Source: Methanobacteriota archaeon (lineage in GTDB: Archaea > Altiarchaeota > Altiarchaeia > IMC4 > QMZM01). Taken from it: a DNA stretch of 9,003 bases. Position 1 is the stretch's first letter; the number at the start of each line of letters is the position of its first letter. Positions 5,525-9,003 of the stretch are shown here, in pieces. Below the pieces are notes generated by a model, which worked only from the letters and a program-made list of their open reading frames with translations, had not been told where the DNA came from and made no database searches. The stretch spans positions 1 to 9,003 of the forward strand of contig CAIYYO010000118.1 in NCBI GenBank assembly GCA_903930485.1, in the 5' to 3' direction. The position numbers and the translations under genes were made by a program.

Positions 5525-7567
5525 ATGCTTAAGCCTGCGCAGATGAGTAAGCTCCGTGTGGTCGTCTTAGACCAGTACCTGGAAGACGTGATGCGGGAGT
5601 TCTCGAAGCTTGGGAACGTCCACATCCTTGACGTCAAGACCGCGGCCGATGCAAAGAACCTGGAATCAGTCATAGAAAACAAGACATCCGGCAGGTCTGC
5701 TGAGCTACTGGGCAGGATATATTATCTGCTGGACATTCTCGGGATAAAAGAGGAAAGGGACTTCTTCGGCTCACTTAAAAAGGAGCCGCGCAGGATGCCC
5801 TGGAAGAGCAATAAATCCGAGAAGCAGCTTTCCAAGGTAGAGGAACTCGTCTCAGAGATGGAGAAAATAGTTCTTAAGAAGTCGGACAAGCTCGTAGAGC
5901 TCGGAGAAGAAAAGGCCCGGCTGGCTCCGGAAAAGACCGTACTCGAAGCATTGTCCAGGCTCAGCGTCGATTCATCGACCCTTGGAGAATCCCGTTTCCT
6001 GTACGCGGTCGCGGGTTCTATTGCGCCGCAGGACCTGGACAAGCTCGAAGAAGCGCTCAAAAAACACCTCATCGAATACGTCCTGAAAGAGGCCAACAAA
6101 TCCGAGAGGATAGCCATGGTGCTTCTGACGCCTAAAGCGCATAAGCAGGCCATGGATAAGCTGCTGGAAGGACTAGATTTCCAGAGATTCGTGCTAAGCC
6201 CCGGGACTGCTTCATCAGACCTGACAAAGATCTCTCACAGGCTGAGCGAGATAGAGACCGAGAAGAAACAGCTCGAAGCAGACCTCGCCGAAGCCAAGAA
6301 GAAATATGCCGAGAAGCTCTTCTCCTTGAGGGAGATAGTCCAGATAGAGAAAGACATATCAGACACGAACTCGATGATGGCCAAGACGAAGAGGGTCTAC
6401 GTCCTGGAAGGATGGGTCCCGGACAAAAACTACTCCGAACTGGAGAAAAAGATAGAGGAGATATCTCACGGCCACGCCATCGTGAAGGCGACAAGGCCCG
6501 TAAAGGGCGAGACCGTTCCTACCAAGCTGGACAATCCAGGGATATTCAAGCCCTTCGAAGTCCTCGTAGAAACCTTTGGACTCCCGTCCTATAAGGAACT
6601 GGACCCTACGCCGATCCTAGCTATCACTTTCCCTCTTTTCTACGGCCTGATGTTCGGGGACGTGGGGCACGGGCTCATACTGGTCCTCATAGGCCTTGTG
6701 CTTGCGAAGCTGGCGAAGACGAGCCGCGGGGTATACAGCCTCGGAGTCATCGTCATGACGTGCGGCATATTCGCAATGCTCTTCGGGTTCATCTATGGAG
6801 AGATGTTCGGGATGGGGCAGGAAGAACAATTAAAGCTCCTCGGATTCAAGCTCCCGCTTTTCGTAAAAGATGCAGCTGGAACGGCGTTGATCAGTCCTCT
6901 GGCCGACGCGACCCACACCATAGAATTCCTGAAGCTGGCGATATTAGTCGGAGTGGTTCACGTGGGTTCCGGAATGGTGCTAGGCTTCATCAACAAGATT
7001 TCCGAGAAACAGTATCTTTCGGCCCTGGCCGGGCCGTTGCCCAAGCTGTGGCTGTATTACGGCGCAGTCTACCTGTTCATGACATACTGGACCGACTTCG
7101 GGAAGTGGGGCCAGAATCTTGGGACCGTAATAATGCTGATACCCGTACCGCTCGTGATCATACTCTTCAGCGAAGTGATACAGCACCTTCCCAAGTTTGA
7201 CATGCATCATCTGCCCACCCAGCTCGGGGAAGGAGGGTTCGAGGTCTTCGACACTTCACTGATATTCCTGTCCAACAGCATATCATACAGCCGGATATTC
7301 GCCCTCGCCCTGGTCCACGGAGGCCTGTTCCTTGCATTGTTTTCCGTGGCAGAGCCGCTGAACGCCCTTCCATTAGTGGGTCCGCTGGTATGGCTCTTGG
7401 TAATCATCGCAGGAACGGCGGGAATAATCGCGCTCGAATCCCTGATAGTCTTCCTGCACAGCCTCAGGTTGCACTACTATGAGTGGTTCACGAAGTTCTA
7501 CGCCGCAGACGGCGTAAAATTCAGGCCATTCAAGGCCGAACGCGTTTATACTAGAACCGAAGAATAA
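5525..7567 (+). CDS. atpI: A-type ATP synthase subunit I (membrane a-like subunit)
   Basis: This 680-residue subunit provides the ion half-channels next to the c ring and, through its cytoplasmic half, anchors the peripheral stalks. Length is typical (about 640-700). Residues 1-340 are soluble, with coiled-coil-like stretches at about 95-135 and 235-285 and the conserved GWVP at 296-299. The family motif DPTPILAITFPLFYGLMFGD is at 360-379. About eight membrane helices follow: 360-378, 381-397, 403-424, 467-490, 505-522, 531-551, 577-608 and 617-645. The essential channel Arg is Arg590 in NSISYSRIFALALVHGG, facing Glu54 of AtpK. Arg648 in HSLRLHYYEWF is the second conserved Arg of the last helix. 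The gene is last in the operon and separated from atpK by three non-synthase genes, whereas I and K are commonly adjacent in archaea. It converges on the HisA-like gene 9 bases away. Confidence 0.97.
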   Translation: MLKPAQMSKLRVVVLDQYLEDVMREFSKLGNVHILDVKTAADAKNLESVIENKTSGRSAELLGRIYYLLDILGIKEERDFFGSLKKEPRRMPWKSNKSEKQLSKVEELVSEMEKIVLKKSDKLVELGEEKARLAPEKTVLEALSRLSVDSSTLGESRFLYAVAGSIAPQDLDKLEEALKKHLIEYVLKEANKSERIAMVLLTPKAHKQAMDKLLEGLDFQRFVLSPGTASSDLTKISHRLSEIETEKKQLEADLAEAKKKYAEKLFSLREIVQIEKDISDTNSMMAKTKRVYVLEGWVPDKNYSELEKKIEEISHGHAIVKATRPVKGETVPTKLDNPGIFKPFEVLVETFGLPSYKELDPTPILAITFPLFYGLMFGDVGHGLILVLIGLVLAKLAKTSRGVYSLGVIVMTCGIFAMLFGFIYGEMFGMGQEEQLKLLGFKLPLFVKDAAGTALISPLADATHTIEFLKLAILVGVVHVGSGMVLGFINKISEKQYLSALAGPLPKLWLYYGAVYLFMTYWTDFGKWGQNLGTVIMLIPVPLVIILFSEVIQHLPKFDMHHLPTQLGEGGFEVFDTSLIFLSNSISYSRIFALALVHGGLFLALFSVAEPLNALPLVGPLVWLLVIIAGTAGIIALESLIVFLHSLRLHYYEWFTKFYAADGVKFRPFKAERVYTRTEE

Positions 7568-7570
7568 ACC

Positions 7571-7575
7571 TTTTT
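7571..7575 (+). terminator. Short T-tract after atpI
   Basis: Five T bases lie in the 9-base gap between the convergent atpI and HisA-like genes. This is a weak candidate for the end of the ATP synthase transcript. No hairpin is visible. Confidence 0.3.
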
Positions 7576-7576
7576 C

Positions 7577-8275
7577 CTACCTGCTCGACAGGCCTTTATA
7601 TATCTCCTTCAGCATCGAGCCGGTATTCAGGGCCGCGCCGACAAGGACTTTCTTTACGCCCAGCTCGAAAAGCATCTCTATGTCGAGCATATTCCTGACC
7701 CCGCCCGCGTACATCAAGGTCTTCCCGGGAAGCTCGCCGAGGACGTATTTGCATAGGTCGAGATTCGGACCGCTGGCAAGGTTGACTCTGGAAAGATCGG
7801 TCAGCAGGATCTCGTTAACCGTGCGGGAGTCTTTGATTATCCTGACGAACTCCTTCAGGCCTACGTCCATCCCGGACATGAAAACTCCGTCCTTTACGTC
7901 GATGTTGATGACGAAGTCTCTTGGAAAACCCAGAGCGTTAAGTGACGAGAACGTTTCCGAAGCGATCACGGGCTTCACCTTCTCGAGGTTGAGGATGTCT
8001 TCGATCGTCCAGACCCCGATGTCTGCCATGACCGTAAGCCTGCAGCGCATCGAGACGTTCTTCAGGAATTCGTAATCCGGCTTGCCGTCCAGTATGCCGT
8101 CGAGGTCGGAAATGTACACCTCCCGGAAACCGATGTGCTCGTAGACTGCCGCGAGCTCCAGCGGGTCTGCGGAGGAGGTCAGGGTGCTTTTAAGTTCCCG
8201 GAACTCTCTACCCTTAGGGTCGGAAGAACGGACAAGTTTCCCGTTTTTGACATCCATCACCGGTACTATCTCCAT
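7577..8275 (-). CDS. HisA/HisF-related TIM-barrel protein
   Basis: This 232-residue (beta/alpha)8 barrel resembles the histidine-biosynthesis enzymes HisA and HisF but fits the uncharacterised archaeal HisA/HisF-related family better. The frame is open 18 codons further (to 8329), but that part is the AT-rich promoter; the ATG at 8275 gives the family N-terminus MEIVPVMDVKNGKLVR. Asp8 and Asp126 (INIDVKDG) match the two catalytic acids of HisA/HisF. Phosphate-binding motifs are GGVRNMLDI (191-199) and VLVGAALNTGS (210-220). SADPLELAAVYEHIG (35-49) and VYISDLDGILDG (53-64) are typical of the family. The RDG(T) segment of true HisA is replaced by SRVNLASGPN (162-171), and there are no neighbouring his genes, so a histidine role is doubtful. 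The substrate is unknown. It is divergent from the Lrp-like regulator, a possible controller. Confidence 0.88.
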   Translation of the reverse strand: MEIVPVMDVKNGKLVRSSDPKGREFRELKSTLTSSADPLELAAVYEHIGFREVYISDLDGILDGKPDYEFLKNVSMRCRLTVMADIGVWTIEDILNLEKVKPVIASETFSSLNALGFPRDFVINIDVKDGVFMSGMDVGLKEFVRIIKDSRTVNEILLTDLSRVNLASGPNLDLCKYVLGELPGKTLMYAGGVRNMLDIEMLFELGVKKVLVGAALNTGSMLKEIYKGLSSR

Positions 8276-8303
8276 TGTCGGAATCTTAAACTTTTTTCTG
8301 ACG

Positions 8304-8318
8304 TATTTAAATATATAT
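8304..8318 (-). promoter_or_regulatory. TATA box for the HisA-like gene
   Basis: Read on the - strand, this AT-only stretch contains TTTAAATA (8311-8304). A start site about 27 bases downstream would be near 8281, giving a leader of only about 6 bases before ATG 8275. That fits a nearly leaderless transcript, and no SD is present. It also supports 8275 as the true start. Confidence 0.6.
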
Positions 8319-8342
8319 GAGTAAATCATTAATTAAACCGAC

Positions 8343-8355
8343 AAAAATTTTTATC
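8343..8355 (+). promoter_or_regulatory. Candidate TATA box for the Lrp-like gene
   Basis: AAAAATTTTTATC contains a TATA-like TTTTTAT (8348-8354). A start near 8377 would leave a leader of about 36 bases that includes the SD at 8398. The match to the archaeal TATA consensus is moderate. Confidence 0.4.
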
Positions 8356-8369
8356 TGTTTTAGGATTGC

Positions 8370-8389
8370 CGGTCAAATCTTTTGAACCG
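8370..8389. promoter_or_regulatory. Imperfect palindrome, candidate operator for the Lrp-like regulator
   Basis: CGGTCAAA (8370-8377) pairs with TTTGAACCG (8381-8389) as an inverted repeat with one bulged base and a 3-base centre. It lies over the predicted start site of the Lrp-like gene, where archaeal Lrp-type proteins often repress their own genes. The role is inferred from symmetry and position only. Confidence 0.35.
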
Positions 8390-8397
8390 TAATTTAA

Positions 8398-8402
8398 GAG
8401 GT
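8398..8402 (+). promoter_or_regulatory. Ribosome binding site of the Lrp-like gene
   Basis: GAGGT lies 10 bases before ATG 8413, in agreement with a leadered transcript. Confidence 0.55.
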
Positions 8403-8412
8403 AAACTGTAAA

Positions 8413-8892
8413 ATGAAGATTGACAAACTTGATCTGGAGATAATTAAACACCTGCAGGATGATGCTAGGCTGAGTTTCAGAAAACTCGGAAAGACCCTGG
8501 GCATCCCTCATACGACCGTTTTCACGAGGGCCGAGAGGTTAGTGGAGAAGGGGGTGATAAGCAAGTTTTCCGCCGTACTGCGGCCGCACGAATTGGGCCT
8601 CCAGATGGGGGTCATAATAATTGACGCAGCGCCTTCCGAATCCAAGAAGATTGCGCAGAAGCTTGCGACGATGAACGAGGTGCAGAACGTATACCGGACG
8701 TTTGACGGGAAGATCATTTCAAAGGTCGTAGTGCCTAACCAGACCGGGAAGACCCACGTCGGTTTCGAAGAGTTCCTGACAAAGCTCGACGACTGCAACT
8801 TCACGGCTTATCCGATACACGAGGTCGTGAAATTCGACAACACGATACACACGGACACGCTGAAGACCCTCGACATATACTCCGACAAATAG
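8413..8892 (+). CDS. Lrp/AsnC-family transcriptional regulator
   Basis: This 159-residue protein has the two-domain build of Lrp/AsnC regulators (usual length about 140-165). Residues 3-60 form the winged helix-turn-helix: KLDLEIIKHLQDDARLSFRK is helix 1 and its turn, LGIPHTTVFTRAERLVEKGV contains the recognition helix, and ISKFSAVL is the wing. Residues about 65-145 form the alpha/beta RAM ligand-binding domain (MGVIIIDAAPSESKKIAQKL, then VYRTFDGKI), which normally mediates dimer or octamer assembly and amino-acid sensing. The tail after about 145 is short and polar. It is transcribed away from the HisA-like gene and the shared region has a candidate operator, so control of itself and of that gene is plausible (inference). 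The effector cannot be predicted from the sequence. The gene ends in a strong double T-tract. Confidence 0.93.
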   Translation: MKIDKLDLEIIKHLQDDARLSFRKLGKTLGIPHTTVFTRAERLVEKGVISKFSAVLRPHELGLQMGVIIIDAAPSESKKIAQKLATMNEVQNVYRTFDGKIISKVVVPNQTGKTHVGFEEFLTKLDDCNFTAYPIHEVVKFDNTIHTDTLKTLDIYSDK

Positions 8893-8898
8893 AATCTA

Positions 8899-8916
8899 TT
8901 TTTTTTCTATTTTTTT
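8899..8916 (+). terminator. Double T-tract terminator after the Lrp-like gene
   Basis: T8 (8899-8906) and T7 (8910-8916) follow the stop codon within 24 bases without a hairpin, a typical archaeal terminator. The second run overlaps the last two Lys codons of the convergent gene on the - strand. Confidence 0.7.
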
Positions 8917-9003
8917 GTTTCAGAATGTTTCGGCTCGACCCAGTAGCCGAACTCGTCCAGCTGTCCTTTAAGTTTTGACGGCACCGTCCTGCCCCACACC
9001 GAC
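8907..9003 (-). CDS. C-terminal 31 residues of an unidentified gene (5' end outside window)
   Basis: On the - strand one frame is open from the window edge to TAG at 8909-8907 and reads SVWGRTVPSKLKGQLDEFGY, then WVEPKHSETKK. Codon choice (CTG, GAC, GAG, TTC, GGC, TAC, GTC) resembles the other genes, and the composition looks like a real helix followed by a Lys-rich tail. The two other - strand frames look worse: one has an early stop and the other lacks the codon bias. It converges on the Lrp-like gene with 14 bases between. I do not recognise the family from this fragment. Confidence 0.6.
   Translation of the reverse strand, partial: SVWGRTVPSKLKGQLDEFGYWVEPKHSETKK

Noticed and set aside
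8276..8329. 18-residue N-terminal extension of the HisA-like protein
   Set aside because: It covers the TATA box, and family members begin at MEIVPVMD.

Overview
The window comes from an archaeon. Its main content is the catalytic and membrane part of an A-type (archaeal V-type-like) ATP synthase operon. The intergenic spacers are AT-rich, contain TATA-like boxes and T-tract terminators, and most operon genes carry Shine-Dalgarno (SD) sites of the GGTGA/GAGGT kind. A HisA/HisF-related protein and an Lrp/AsnC regulator on the right also fit an archaeon. I cannot place the lineage from the sequence alone. The HisA-like family is best known from methanogens and related Euryarchaeota, which is only a weak hint.

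Left and centre (1-7567, all on +): the 3' end of atpF (central stalk), then atpA (catalytic), atpB (regulatory nucleotide-binding), atpD (central stalk), atpK (c-ring proteolipid), a 94-residue orphan, two tandem CBS-domain proteins and finally atpI (membrane a-like subunit with the stator helices). The F-A-B-D part follows the common archaeal order. K and I, usually at the front of such operons, lie downstream here. Between them sit three genes that are not ATP synthase subunits: the orphan, which ends inside the SD of the next gene, and two paralogous Bateman (CBS-pair) proteins about 55% identical by hand alignment. CBS pairs commonly bind AMP, ADP or ATP, so adenylate-responsive control or assembly of the synthase is the most interesting hypothesis in the window. 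Subunits E, C and H are not in view and may lie upstream.

The c subunit has a single carboxylate in helix 2 and lacks the Gln and Ser/Thr ligands of sodium-type rings, which predicts a proton-coupled enzyme. Its gene has the strongest SD in the window and a possible promoter of its own, as expected for a subunit needed in many copies.

Right (7568-9003): a HisA/HisF-related TIM barrel gene on the - strand ends 9 bases from atpI. It is divergent from an Lrp/AsnC-family regulator on the + strand. Their shared 137-base region holds a strong TATA box for the HisA-like gene, a weaker one for the regulator, and an imperfect palindrome that could be an operator. The regulator ends in a double T-tract that overlaps the 3' end of a - strand gene running off the window edge. 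I saw no tRNA, rRNA, insertion sequence or CRISPR array.
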